Source: Deltaproteobacteria bacterium UBA5205
GTDB lineage: Bacteria; Desulfobacterota; Syntrophorhabdia; Syntrophorhabdales; Syntrophorhabdaceae
Length of the DNA: 64,000 bases
Direction of reading: 5' to 3'
NCBI GenBank assembly: GCA_002412715.1
Contig: DHVP01000024.1
Span: 75,245 to 139,244, forward strand
Shown here: piece by piece, positions 33,655 through 41,931 of the stretch
How the letters are laid out: every line of letters starts with the position of its first letter
Position numbering within the stretch: the first letter of the stretch is position 1
Made by a program: the position numbers and the translations under genes
The notes under the pieces: model-generated
Told to the model about the DNA's origin: nothing
The model's database searches: none
Seen by the model: only the letters and a program-made list of their open reading frames with translations

Positions 33655-35247
33655 TCAGACGTTTTTTGACGCGGTCGGTCCGCCTGTATGTTTGCGGGGC
33701 AGAACGATCGTGAAGGTAGTCTCCTGGCCGGCAACGCTCGTTACCTTGATGTCGCCGCCATGGTCTTTTACTATCATATATGATATAGGCAGTCCAAGCC
33801 CTATACCCTTGTCCTTGGTTGTGTAATAGTATTCGAAAATCCTGGTGATCGCCTCCTGGCTTATGCCGGAGCCGGAATCCCTGATCGAGGTTTCCACTGT
33901 GGCGTCCTTCTGCCTTACCGTTACGGCGATCTTTCCGCCGTCGTGCATGGACTCGATGGCATTGATAATTATGTTGTAGAATGCCTGTTTGAGCCTGTCT
34001 CTCTGACATTCAATGTAAATGTCGGTGCTGGTGGCGTTCTCGATGAAGATCCCCTTTGACGACGCTTTCTCCCCGACGATTATGATTACCTCTTCGATGA
34101 TATCGCGCAGGGGCTCCTTGCTGAAGGGGGCCTGTGCCCTCGTCGATTGGAGGAACTCCTCGACTATGCCGTTCACCCGTATAAGTTCTTTCCGGATGAT
34201 GTCCAGGAAGGTGAGGTATTCCTCTTTCTTTTGCTCGACGGGGACGAATTCCCGTTTGAGGCGCTGAACGGAAAGGCTTATCGCATTGAGGGGGTTCCGA
34301 ATCTCATGGGCCATTCCGGAGGCCAGCTTGCCCAGTGACACAAGACGCTCCTTTACCTCCATCTCCCGCTCCATCTCCTTCACTCTCTTTGCATACTTGC
34401 GCTCCATGATAAAGAAAGCGTAGATGCTGCCGGCGCCGAAGACGAAGAATACCGCGAGGATCAGGATAAACCCGATGGCAGATCTCTGAATGGTGTCCCG
34501 GGCAAGGTTCCTGGAGACGAAGATCTGCATGCGAAAACCTGGCAAGAGCTTCGATGGCAGTTCTTGCTCAAGGACAAAGGTGCCGGGTCTGGCTTCGCTC
34601 GTTCCCACAAACAGGGCGCCTTTGGCGTCATATATTCTGATGGCGTCGATGTTGAACCTCTTCTCCTCCCTGTCGACGATGTCTCTCAGGATCACCTTTC
34701 TCCTGAGTGTTTCCAGTTCTCCCGCGTCTATCCTGACGAAAAGGATGCGGTTGCCGGCGCGCCTTCCGAAGAGCAGGGCCCTGTCTTTGCGGACGGGCAT
34801 CCTGATGGCTGTCGACTGGCCGCCTGAAACAAGTTTCCTGACTATATTCGCCGGTACGTCACCCTTTCCCTTTTGGGAGATGATATCTCCGCTGAGGTTG
34901 TACTCAACGATATTGGCGAACGGCAATCCGCCAAGATCGCCGGGCCGGGGGCTTTTGATGAGATCGGTAATCATGGTGTCAAGCTCGTCTATTATCGATT
35001 CATCAAAGGCCAAAAGGTTGAAGAAATACGGCGTTATGATGGCCGGGGACCTGTCGAGGAGACTTAGATATTCGAGGTTGATATCTATTTCTCTCTGGAT
35101 ATGGGCAAAGATGATCTCCGCTTCCCCCGTGAGCTGCCGTTCAATGTTGTTCCTGATGATCCTGATCTGGAAGAAACCGGTCAGGGTGACGAGAATGAGA
35201 AACAGCGCGAAAAATAATGGGAAAGCAACAGCCCGCTTATCTCCCAT
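33655..35247 (-). CDS. Membrane sensor histidine kinase (ZraS-like)
   Basis: A 530-residue inner-membrane kinase. TM1 (FPLFFALFLILVTLTGFF) and TM2 (GFILILAVFFVFGAGSIYAF) enclose a periplasmic sensor of about 220 residues. HisKA has LASGMAHEIRNPLNAISLSV with the phospho-acceptor His. HATPase has YNIIINAIESM, IRDSGSGIS and GIGLGLPISYMIVKDHGG. The ATG at 35247 overlaps the upstream Spy-like gene by 11 bases; a longer frame to 35295 adds a non-homologous head. It pairs with the NtrC-type regulator 12 bases downstream. A periplasmic signal, relieved by the Spy-like partners, is inferred by analogy with ZraPSR. Confidence 0.92.
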   Translation of the reverse strand: MGDKRAVAFPLFFALFLILVTLTGFFQIRIIRNNIERQLTGEAEIIFAHIQREIDINLEYLSLLDRSPAIITPYFFNLLAFDESIIDELDTMITDLIKSPRPGDLGGLPFANIVEYNLSGDIISQKGKGDVPANIVRKLVSGGQSTAIRMPVRKDRALLFGRRAGNRILFVRIDAGELETLRRKVILRDIVDREEKRFNIDAIRIYDAKGALFVGTSEARPGTFVLEQELPSKLLPGFRMQIFVSRNLARDTIQRSAIGFILILAVFFVFGAGSIYAFFIMERKYAKRVKEMEREMEVKERLVSLGKLASGMAHEIRNPLNAISLSVQRLKREFVPVEQKKEEYLTFLDIIRKELIRVNGIVEEFLQSTRAQAPFSKEPLRDIIEEVIIIVGEKASSKGIFIENATSTDIYIECQRDRLKQAFYNIIINAIESMHDGGKIAVTVRQKDATVETSIRDSGSGISQEAITRIFEYYYTTKDKGIGLGLPISYMIVKDHGGDIKVTSVAGQETTFTIVLPRKHTGGPTASKNV

Positions 35248-35656
35248 GCCGCCCCGGATTGAAGCGCTGCATGTTTTTCCTGCGTTCCTGGTCACAGAAG
35301 CTGTTGTACCGCTCCCGTTGTCTTTCGTTGAGGGACCTCGAAACCTCGGAACGGTACTGCTGGTAGGAATTGTGCCTGGCGGTATCGAGTTCCTGCAATT
35401 CGCCCCGCAGCCTGCCTATCCTTGCGGAGTTGGGGCCGGGGTTTCGGTTCAGTTCCTTGAGCTCCATTCTCTTGCGGGCCGTCTCCCGCCTCAGGGACTG
35501 CCATTCATTGGTGTACCTGTTCCTTATATCCTCGACCTGTGTTCTCTGTGGCTCGGATAGCTGAAGCCCTCTCTCGAACTCGGAATAAGAATTTTGGGCC
35601 CAGAGAGAGGGCGTTATGAACACGCACAGGAGGAGGAAGGATACAAGGAAGGTCAT
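35237..35656 (-). CDS. Spy/CpxP-like periplasmic protein
   Basis: A 139-residue secreted protein. The signal peptide MTFLVSFLLLCVFITPSLWA precedes an all-helical mature region rich in Arg, Glu and Gln. LSEPQRTQVEDIRNRY is the LTxxQ-type repeat of the Spy/CpxP/ZraP group, and LNERQRERYNSF is a second copy near the C-terminus. These proteins are periplasmic chaperones or metal-linked sensors' partners. The ATG at 35656 overlaps the glycine-zipper gene stop as ATGA; an upstream TTG is less likely. It overlaps the kinase gene by 11 bases, which suggests translation coupling between stress partner and sensor. Confidence 0.8.
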   Translation of the reverse strand: MTFLVSFLLLCVFITPSLWAQNSYSEFERGLQLSEPQRTQVEDIRNRYTNEWQSLRRETARKRMELKELNRNPGPNSARIGRLRGELQELDTARHNSYQQYRSEVSRSLNERQRERYNSFCDQERRKNMQRFNPGRHGR

Positions 35657-36045
35657 GGATTCACGGGCACCCAAACCTTATGCGCCGGGACCCATTTCCC
35701 GCCTATCCATTGTCCCGGTACTTCAACCCACTGTCCCGGGGGTTGGTCCTCGGGCCTGACCTGGCTTGACGAAGGATAAGCCGCCCCTGGCTGTGCTGTC
35801 GCAGTGGCGCGCTGGTTCGTCACGTGCTGATCCACGGCATTGCCGCCTATACCGCCGACAAGCGTTCCTACCGCTGCTCCGATAAGCGTCGAGGCGGTAT
35901 CGTGGCCGATCACCTGACCTGCTATGGCACCAAGACCGGCACCGATGGCGGCGCCCTTCTGGGTATTATAGCCTTCCGAAGCGCAGGAAATGACAAAGAA
36001 TCCTGCCCCTATCACCAGTAATGTTGCTGCCAGAAGTTTTTTCAT
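35653..36045 (-). CDS. Glycine-zipper outer-membrane-type lipoprotein
   Basis: A 130-residue lipoprotein. The signal peptide ends in VISC, a lipobox with cysteine at about residue 21. The mature part has a glycine zipper (GAAIGAGLGAIAGQVIGHD; LIGAAVGTLVGGIGGNAVD), which can insert in membranes, and a C-terminal PGQWVEVPGQWIGGKWVPAH repeat found in small envelope proteins. It lies between two Spy-like genes, with a 63-bp gap upstream and a 4-base overlap downstream. A structural or sensing role in envelope stress is inferred from context only. Confidence 0.85.
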   Translation of the reverse strand: MKKLLAATLLVIGAGFFVISCASEGYNTQKGAAIGAGLGAIAGQVIGHDTASTLIGAAVGTLVGGIGGNAVDQHVTNQRATATAQPGAAYPSSSQVRPEDQPPGQWVEVPGQWIGGKWVPAHKVWVPVNP

Positions 36046-36108
36046 TGCTCCCTCCCTTTTATTTCAAGTGACGGACCTGGGAAGGCCCGTCACCTGGATT
36101 GCGGTCAC

Positions 36109-36585
36109 TTAGAATCTGCCGCAGGCACCCGGTCCGTTGCCGCCGCCGAAACCACGGCTCCCGCCAAACCCACGGCCGCCGCCGAAACCACGGCCATAAC
36201 CTGTGTCAGCAAGTTTCTTGAGCTGGTCAGGGGTGTATATCTTTCTCTGATCAAGCTTGAACCGGATCATCTTGTCATGCATTTTCTGTCTCAGCGTGTC
36301 GACTTCTTTTTCCTTGGCCAGAATTGCCGTATCGGTTGCCTTGGGATCGGCGTAAAGCGTTCTCAACTCATTGCGTTTCTGAAACATCTCGTAACGCATG
36401 GATGACGTCTCGCTGTTGAACTTTTCCCTCAGCTGCCACATCTTGTCTGTCTGCTCCTTCGAGAGGTCCACACCGGCACCCCCGCCCCTGGGTCCTCCTC
36501 CGAAACCACCCGGCCCGACGGCGAATACAGTCGATGTCAGTGCTATGAAGAGAACCGCCACTATTACTCCTAAAACCTTTCTCAT
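36109..36585 (-). CDS. Spy/CpxP-like periplasmic protein with Gly/Phe-rich tail (ZraP-like)
   Basis: A 158-residue secreted protein and first gene of the sigma-54 operon. Signal peptide MRKVLGVIVAVLFIALTSTV, then a Gly-rich stretch, a helical region with LSKEQTDKMWQLREKF and IYTPDQLKKLAD (LTxxQ-type motifs), and a C-terminal repeat of GRGFGG units ending in PGACGRF. This layout resembles ZraP, a zinc-binding periplasmic chaperone whose tail binds metal, although histidines are absent here and only one tail cysteine remains. GGAGG lies seven bases before the ATG at 36585. The longer frame to 36669 is non-coding promoter DNA. Confidence 0.85.
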   Translation of the reverse strand: MRKVLGVIVAVLFIALTSTVFAVGPGGFGGGPRGGGAGVDLSKEQTDKMWQLREKFNSETSSMRYEMFQKRNELRTLYADPKATDTAILAKEKEVDTLRQKMHDKMIRFKLDQRKIYTPDQLKKLADTGYGRGFGGGRGFGGSRGFGGGNGPGACGRF

Positions 36586-36631
36586 TGTAACCTCCTGGTA
36601 TGGTTTTTTGCAAATCATAGCTTCCTGATTG

Positions 36632-36646
36632 GCAATTACCGTGCCA
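36632..36646 (-). promoter_or_regulatory. Sigma-54 (-24/-12) promoter of the Spy/ZraSR-like operon
   Basis: On the minus strand TGGCAC (36646-36641), five bases, then TTGC (36635-36632) match the sigma-54 consensus with the strict GG-N10-GC spacing. The transcript would start near 36620, about 35 bases before the ATG at 36585 and upstream of its GGAGG. The operon ends with an NtrC-type activator, which makes an autoregulatory loop likely. Confidence 0.8.
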
Positions 36647-37014
36647 TTCGGCGATGGTACGTGCAACACCCCGAAAGAATGGACGTAATCGCAAATGTCC
36701 TTCTGTCTGCTTCAACTTTTCGCGGAAATAAATGTCGATGGCGGCCAGACCCTTCGACAAAAGCGTCGAGCGGGGCTCCGGTGGCCGTCGCGGAGGCTTG
36801 AGGGACCTGAACGTTAAGGCGGGGGGCCGTCCCGGACCATGCGGTGTTTCATGTTGTCCTGAACGTTCGGACTGTTCAGGCCCACCCGGCGGCTTTTTGT
36901 ATAGCTCTGCAGGGGCAAGTATGGTATAGTTTTCAGTTTTAATAACAAAATCGAAGGGGTACAAAATCCCTTCGAGGGTCGGATAGGGCCGATCCGATTG
37001 ACGATTTGGTGGGA
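36647..37014. other. Divergent regulatory region between the stress operon and thiD
   Basis: No gene seen. It holds three short inverted repeats upstream of the sigma-54 promoter: GGAC (36681-36684) with GTCC (36697-36700), TCGAC (36754-36758) with GTCGA (36765-36769), and CCTGAAC (36858-36864) with GTTCAGG (36874-36880). Any of these may be activator sites for the NtrC-type regulator; the first two lie about 35-125 bases from the -24 element. A weak TATAGT lies near 36930 ahead of thiD. No thiamine (THI-box) riboswitch core is seen. Confidence 0.4.
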
Positions 37015-37860
37015 ATGAAAAGCTTATTGTCCATAGCGGGTTTTGATGCCTCCTCGGGAGCGGGGATCGTGAGGGACGCTGATACCTTCTTCTCCTGCGG
37101 TTTCCATGCCATTACGGTTCCGACGTGCACTGTCGTTCAGGGACCGGGTGGAGTGAAGCGCATTGAACCCTCACCGGAAGAACTTTTTCGGGATACCCTT
37201 GACACCGCCACGGCCGGGGTTACGATAAAGGGTGTGAAGATCGGCGTCCTCTGCAACGAATCCCATGTTAAGGCGACGAGCCGCTTTCTGGCGAGACGCA
37301 AAGGGATACCTGTCATTCTCGATCCCGTCTTTGCCGCCAAGAACGGTATTTCACTCATTTCGGACGGAGGCAGAGCTGCCTGTATCGAGTCGCTATTCAC
37401 AAAGGTTACGGTGGTAACACCCAATGCCGATGAAGCATCTTTCATTACGGGCGGGAAGATCCGGACGGTAAAGGCAGCGAAGAAGGCCGCCGAGAAGATC
37501 CATTCGCTCGGGCCCCGGGCGGTTGTTGTAAAAGGAGGCCATATAGAGGGTGACCCCGTTGACGTATTGTTCGACGGCCGGGAATTTGTCCTTTACAAAA
37601 AGAAAAGGGTCCCCCGATCGATCCATGGCACGGGTTGTTCCTTTTCTTCGACTCTTACCTGCTTTCTTGCATCGGGATATTCCCTGCCTGACGCTTTTAT
37701 GGCGACGCAGGATTCTCTTGAAAGGCTTTTCGAGTCAAGCTACAGGATCGACAGGAAGGGGTATTTCTACGTCTCTTCGGCAGTGGACAGGATTTTTCGA
37801 TGCGGCAAGGAAACAGAAAAAATACAAGGGGCTCAAGGGGGAATTAGCTGGAGGACCTGA
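37015..37860 (+). CDS. thiD: Hydroxymethylpyrimidine (phosphate) kinase
   Basis: A 281-residue ribokinase-fold enzyme that phosphorylates HMP and HMP-P in thiamine synthesis. LLSIAGFDASSGAGIVRDAD is the family start (usually SGGAG), with VVQGPGG, VTPNADEASFITG and the C-terminal IHGTGCSFSSTLTC containing the anion hole and catalytic residue. The ATG at 37015 follows GGTGGGA; a TTG at 37006 is the alternative. thiC follows after 30 bp, so both steps of the pyrimidine branch are co-transcribed. The domain ends near residue 255, and the last 20 residues look unrelated to the family. Confidence 0.92.
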   Translation: MKSLLSIAGFDASSGAGIVRDADTFFSCGFHAITVPTCTVVQGPGGVKRIEPSPEELFRDTLDTATAGVTIKGVKIGVLCNESHVKATSRFLARRKGIPVILDPVFAAKNGISLISDGGRAACIESLFTKVTVVTPNADEASFITGGKIRTVKAAKKAAEKIHSLGPRAVVVKGGHIEGDPVDVLFDGREFVLYKKKRVPRSIHGTGCSFSSTLTCFLASGYSLPDAFMATQDSLERLFESSYRIDRKGYFYVSSAVDRIFRCGKETEKIQGAQGGISWRT

Positions 37861-37890
37861 GCCCGTTGACAAGATGGAGATGATACGACC

Positions 37891-39177
37891 ATGAAAAATC
37901 AGCTTATTGCAGCACGGGAAGGTAAGATAACAAAGGTGATGGAGCGTGTCGCGCGGGATGAGGGCATCGACAAGGAAGAGCTTCGCCGGCTTGTGGCGGA
38001 AGGAAAGGCAACCATCCTCGCGAACAACAGGCACAAGAACTTTACCCCGAAGGGGGTAGGCAAGGGCCTCTGTGTCAAGGTCAACGCCAATATAGGCACA
38101 TCCACGGAGCGGGTGAACATCGATGAAGAACTGGAGAAGCTGGCCATCGCCCGGGACGCCGGCGCCGATGCCGTTATGGACCTCAGTACCGGCGGGAATC
38201 TTGACGAGATCCGCAAGATCATCATCGATGCCGCACGGATACCCGTGGGGACCGTTCCCGTATACCAGGCGGCCGTCGAGACGGTAAAAAAGAGGAAGGC
38301 GATAACGAAGATGGAGGCCGATGATATATTCGAGGTCATCGAAAAACATGGCGCCGACGGCGTTGATTTCGTGACCGTTCACTGCGGTGTCACGAAAAGT
38401 TCGCTGGAGCGTCTCAAGAAACAGGGGAGGGTAACGGACATCGTCAGTCGCGGCGGTGCATTCCTCGCGGAATGGATAATCGTTAACGGCAAGGAGAACC
38501 CCCTCTATGAAAATTTCGACCGTCTGGTGAGCATAGCGAAAAAGTACGACATGACCCTCAGCCTCGGAGACGCCCTGAGGCCGGGCTGTACCGCCGATGC
38601 AACCGACCGCGGTCAGATCGAGGAACTCATCACCCTTGGTGAACTCTGTGCGCAGGCCATCGAGGAGGGTGTCCAGGTCATGGTCGAAGGTCCCGGACAC
38701 GTGCCCATCAATCAGATCGAGACAAACATGGTCCTGCAGAAGAGGCTCTGTAATGATGCACCCTTCTACGTTCTCGGTCCGATCGTCACCGATATCGCCC
38801 CCGGCTACGACCACATTACAGCCGCCATCGGAGGGGCCCTCGCGGGATATTACGGGGCGGATTTTCTTTGCTACGTGACCCCGACGGAGCACCTCGGACT
38901 GCCCATGCCGCAGGATGTCCGCGATGGTGTTATGGTCACCAGGATCGCGGCCCATGCCGCCGATCTGGCACGGGGCAATCAAAAGGCTCTGGCCCTTGAC
39001 AAGGCCATGTCGACCTTTCGCAAGGCCCTTGACTGGAAAGGCCAGATCGAATGCGCAATCGACCCTGAAAAGATAAGGAGTTTCCGCAAAGAGCGCAATC
39101 TGAAGAGCGATGTCTGCAGCATGTGCGGTGAATTCTGCTCCATGAAGCTTATGAAGGATTATCTGAAGAAAAAGTAG
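37891..39177 (+). CDS. thiC: Phosphomethylpyrimidine synthase (HMP-P synthase)
   Basis: A 428-residue enzyme of the short anaerobe-type ThiC form, converting aminoimidazole ribotide to HMP phosphate by radical SAM chemistry. VKVNANIGTSTERVNIDEEL, VMDLSTGG, VHCGVTKSSLERL, LSLGDALRPGC and VMVEGPGHVPINQI are diagnostic. The C-terminal cluster reads CSMCGEFC (Cys409, Cys412, Cys416), i.e. CX2CX3C, one residue shorter than the CX2CX4C of long ThiC proteins. It lacks the extra N-terminal domain of the E. coli type. It lies between thiD and xseA, with xseA starting directly after its stop. Confidence 0.97.
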   Translation: MKNQLIAAREGKITKVMERVARDEGIDKEELRRLVAEGKATILANNRHKNFTPKGVGKGLCVKVNANIGTSTERVNIDEELEKLAIARDAGADAVMDLSTGGNLDEIRKIIIDAARIPVGTVPVYQAAVETVKKRKAITKMEADDIFEVIEKHGADGVDFVTVHCGVTKSSLERLKKQGRVTDIVSRGGAFLAEWIIVNGKENPLYENFDRLVSIAKKYDMTLSLGDALRPGCTADATDRGQIEELITLGELCAQAIEEGVQVMVEGPGHVPINQIETNMVLQKRLCNDAPFYVLGPIVTDIAPGYDHITAAIGGALAGYYGADFLCYVTPTEHLGLPMPQDVRDGVMVTRIAAHAADLARGNQKALALDKAMSTFRKALDWKGQIECAIDPEKIRSFRKERNLKSDVCSMCGEFCSMKLMKDYLKKK

Positions 39178-40392
39178 ATGACCCTATACGCACGGCGGGA
39201 TGAAGGGCTCTTGACAGTGACGGAGCTGACGGCCGAACTCAAGCGGTTTGTCAGCGGCCGTTTCCGCGACATCCGTGTCGAAGGGGAAATCTCCAACGCC
39301 AGGCTCTATCCATCGGGACATTTCTATTTTACACTCAAGGACGACCTTGCCATGATCCGCGGGGTCGTTTTCAATTATGCAGCGCACATACCCGGCGGGA
39401 GAATCGTGAAGGATGGCGAAAGGGTCCTCTGCAGGGGCAGGATAGACATCTACGAAAAACGGGGCGAATACCAGCTCATCGCCAGCGACATCCTCGCGAG
39501 GGGCGACCAGGGTCTCGTCTATCTGCGGTTTCTGGAACTCAAGGAGAAACTTTTGAAGGAAGGGCTTTTTGATGAAGCCTTGAAAAAGCCCCTTCCTCCT
39601 TTTCCCCGGTGCATAGGAATAGTCACCTCCCCGGCGGGCGCCGCGATACGGGACATACTGAGGGTAATCCAGGAACGATACGGCAACATCCCCATCCAGG
39701 TCTGTCCCGCCACCGTTCAGGGTGCCGATGCGGCCCGTGAAATTGCGGAAGGGATCGAATACTTCAACCGCGCCGGAGAGGTTGAAGTCATCATTATCGG
39801 CAGAGGAGGAGGATCATACGAGGATCTTGCCTGCTTCAACGAAGAAAATCTGGCAAGGGCCATTTTTGCCTCACGGATACCTGTGGTCTCAGCCGTGGGG
39901 CATGAGGTCGACTTTACCATAGCAGACTTCGTGGCCGATGTTCGCGCGCCTACGCCTACAGCCGCCGCCGCTCTTGTCGTTCCCGGCAGGGATGAACTCA
40001 CCCGGTACATTGCAGGCATGAGAGATGCCCTTTGCCAGGCCATGGAGAAAAAACTGGAAAAGGCCAGGTACATGTTTGTCAGTGGGGTGATGGAATTCAA
40101 GGACAGGAAGGATTTTTTCACCTCCCACCGAATCTATCTCGATGACCTTACCGGCAGCCTTGCGCACAATCTCCAGCTTTTCATGAAAAACGCCCGCGTC
40201 AGATCCGAGGCGCTTGTCCAGAGAATAAACGACCTGAATCCGACGGCGATCCTGGCGAGAGGTTACAGCATCACGGCAAAATCCTCTACCGGCGCCGTGG
40301 TTACCGACGCCGCGGCAGTCTCTCCGGGCGATGCCCTGTCGATCACGCTCCACAAGGGCGGCCTTGACGTTTCGGTAACGAACAAGACCTGA
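39178..40392 (+). CDS. xseA: Exodeoxyribonuclease VII large subunit
   Basis: A 404-residue protein. An N-terminal OB fold (LTVTELTAELKRFV; VEGEISNARLYPSGHFYFTL in pieces) is followed by the nuclease core with GIVTSPAGAAIRDI, IIIGRGGGSYEDL, PVVSAVGHEVDFTIADFVAD in pieces, RAPTPTAAA, a coiled coil, and LNPTAILARGYSI at the C-terminus. It degrades single-stranded DNA with the small subunit XseB. No xseB follows; the gene ends at a hairpin-forming repeat. The ATG comes directly after the thiC stop (TAG-ATG), so it is translated by reinitiation or from a Shine-Dalgarno site inside thiC. Confidence 0.96.
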   Translation: MTLYARRDEGLLTVTELTAELKRFVSGRFRDIRVEGEISNARLYPSGHFYFTLKDDLAMIRGVVFNYAAHIPGGRIVKDGERVLCRGRIDIYEKRGEYQLIASDILARGDQGLVYLRFLELKEKLLKEGLFDEALKKPLPPFPRCIGIVTSPAGAAIRDILRVIQERYGNIPIQVCPATVQGADAAREIAEGIEYFNRAGEVEVIIIGRGGGSYEDLACFNEENLARAIFASRIPVVSAVGHEVDFTIADFVADVRAPTPTAAAALVVPGRDELTRYIAGMRDALCQAMEKKLEKARYMFVSGVMEFKDRKDFFTSHRIYLDDLTGSLAHNLQLFMKNARVRSEALVQRINDLNPTAILARGYSITAKSSTGAVVTDAAAVSPGDALSITLHKGGLDVSVTNKT

Positions 40393-40432
40393 AAGATCGT
40401 CTCACGCCTGTTCCTTGGAATGTTATAGGTCC

Positions 40433-40475
40433 TATAGGTCTTATACGACTTATAAGACCTATAATTTGTTTTTCA
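40433..40475 (+). terminator. TAGGTCCTA-family palindrome ending the thiD-thiC-xseA operon
   Basis: TATAGGTCTTATA (40433-40445) and TATAAGACCTATA (40451-40463) form a perfect 13-bp stem with a 5-base loop, followed by a T-rich run (ATTTGTTTTT). It lies 40 bases after the xseA stop. A further partial copy (TTATAGGTCC) precedes it. The stem is AT-rich, so strength is uncertain. Confidence 0.55.
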
Positions 40476-40592
40476 TTCTTTTCTCTGCCGCCAAAAAGGC
40501 CGCACGCTTTTCATTCATTGCATTCCTTGCCTCGGTGCACTCTATCCCGCTTCAGGCGGGAGGGAGCGAGATAGTCTTTAATACTTTTCCCG

Positions 40593-41834
40593 TCATTGCC
40601 GGCGGAAGAGCGATTCATCCGTGTCCTTCAGCCTGCCGGCCATTTCCTTGAGGATAGACAGGACTATGGGGGCGTTCTCGCGGAGTATGATGTCAAAATT
40701 TGCCTGTGATATGCCGATCAGTTCGGTGTTCTCCGAGGCGGCCCGGGCGCCCGCCGATCTCGGGGTGCCAAGGAGCATGGACATTTCTCCGAAGTAATGA
40801 CCGGGGGCCATGGTCCTGATGTGCTCTCCAGCGCAGTCAATGTCGACGGAACCGGCAACGATATAGAACATGGTACCACCGTTATCGCCTTCGTTGAAGA
40901 TGACGTCCCCCTGGCTGTAACGGGTGATGAAACTTGTGAGGAGACCCGTTGGAAACGACTGGCCAGGGTGCCCGGCGAAGAGGGTCTTGAGGAGGAGTGC
41001 ATCACGTTTTTCCGCGTTGATGGCGACCTCGGCTCCGAAAAGGATGGCGAGGAAGCAATAATAGACCCAGACGATCATTACGAAGAGAACCTTCAGAGAG
41101 CCGAAAGCCTCCCCGTATGCAGGGTTTGTCCTGATGACGAAGGTAAAGGCCTCCCGCATGCTGATGATGAGCACGGCCGAGATGACCGAAGCGCCGATGA
41201 GCTTCACGGCGGTCAGCCGGACGGGTAGGAAGACGGTATAAAAGAAGACCATGCACATGGTGGCGATGCAGACTGATAGGAGGATATTGGCCGCGCCTCT
41301 GCCGCCGCCCGACATACCGGCAAGGGCCGCGAACAACACCTCGGCACCGACGAGGACAACGAAAAGAAGAATCATTGCGGCCGCGGTGCGAACGTTGGCG
41401 AGCTGAGATAAAACGCAAGAGGCCGGAGAATCTTTTCTGAATATTTTGAGGAAGGTTGTTCTCAGCGAGTCCACCAGGGACATGGCCGCAATAAAGACAA
41501 CGATGGCAGCCGCAAAGCCAAGGGTGAGGTGATGCCGTGTCGCGACATAAAAGTCAATGCTCATCCAATCCCGGATACGGGGGAAAAGATGATCGATGAG
41601 CCCTTCGATGCCTGCAACAAGAGCAGCGGACGCGCTTCCCATCCCCGGGGCGATGCTGACCGCAAAGAAGAGAAGGGGGACGAGAGCGAAGAAACTGTAC
41701 GTCGCGAGCGCGGCTGACATCTCGAAATCATTGTTGACAAGAAATGACCTCAAGGACTCGCGGATAATGATCCCGACGATATGCAGGGACCGGCCGATCC
41801 TTTCGACCACAGGCACTCTCCCGGAAGATCTCAT
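40593..41834 (-). CDS. YihY/virulence factor BrkB-like membrane protein fused to a cyclic-nucleotide-binding domain
   Basis: A 413-residue fusion. Residues 1-275 form the six-helix YihY/BrkB domain with ALATYSFFALVPLLFFAVS, and later FVMIVWVYYCFLAILFGAEV. Residues about 295-405 form a CAP-type cNMP-binding domain: YSQGDVIFNEGDNGGTMFYI, then the phosphate-binding cassette FGEMSMLLGTPRSAGARA with the key Glu and Arg. The membrane domain's function is unsettled (the old RNase BN name is wrong). A nucleotide such as cAMP may gate or regulate it. It stands alone, convergent with xseA. Confidence 0.88.
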   Translation of the reverse strand: MRSSGRVPVVERIGRSLHIVGIIIRESLRSFLVNNDFEMSAALATYSFFALVPLLFFAVSIAPGMGSASAALVAGIEGLIDHLFPRIRDWMSIDFYVATRHHLTLGFAAAIVVFIAAMSLVDSLRTTFLKIFRKDSPASCVLSQLANVRTAAAMILLFVVLVGAEVLFAALAGMSGGGRGAANILLSVCIATMCMVFFYTVFLPVRLTAVKLIGASVISAVLIISMREAFTFVIRTNPAYGEAFGSLKVLFVMIVWVYYCFLAILFGAEVAINAEKRDALLLKTLFAGHPGQSFPTGLLTSFITRYSQGDVIFNEGDNGGTMFYIVAGSVDIDCAGEHIRTMAPGHYFGEMSMLLGTPRSAGARAASENTELIGISQANFDIILRENAPIVLSILKEMAGRLKDTDESLFRRQ

Positions 41835-41884
41835 GAATGGTCAATTATATCAGAAGATGGTTTTTCACGATAGAGGATCTATTT

Positions 41885-41931
41885 CCCCCATTCCCAATTC
41901 CCTATTACCTATCACCTATCACCTATCACAT
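41885..41931. repeat. Degenerate heptad tandem repeat
   Basis: A run of pyrimidine-rich heptad-like units (CCCATTC, CCAATTC, CCTATTA, then CCTATCA three times). The last six codons of the epimerase gene (stop at 41912) lie in the CCTATCA units. Related units occur at 43584-43660 and, on the opposite strand, at 44899-44925. Confidence 0.5.

Noticed and set aside
36647..37014. Thiamine (THI-box) riboswitch upstream of thiD-thiC
   Set aside because: I looked for the conserved CTGAGA and ACCTGATCTGGATAATGCC-like cores before both genes and found neither.
41885..41931. CRISPR-like array
   Set aside because: The heptad units are far too short and lack spacers; it is a simple degenerate tandem repeat.
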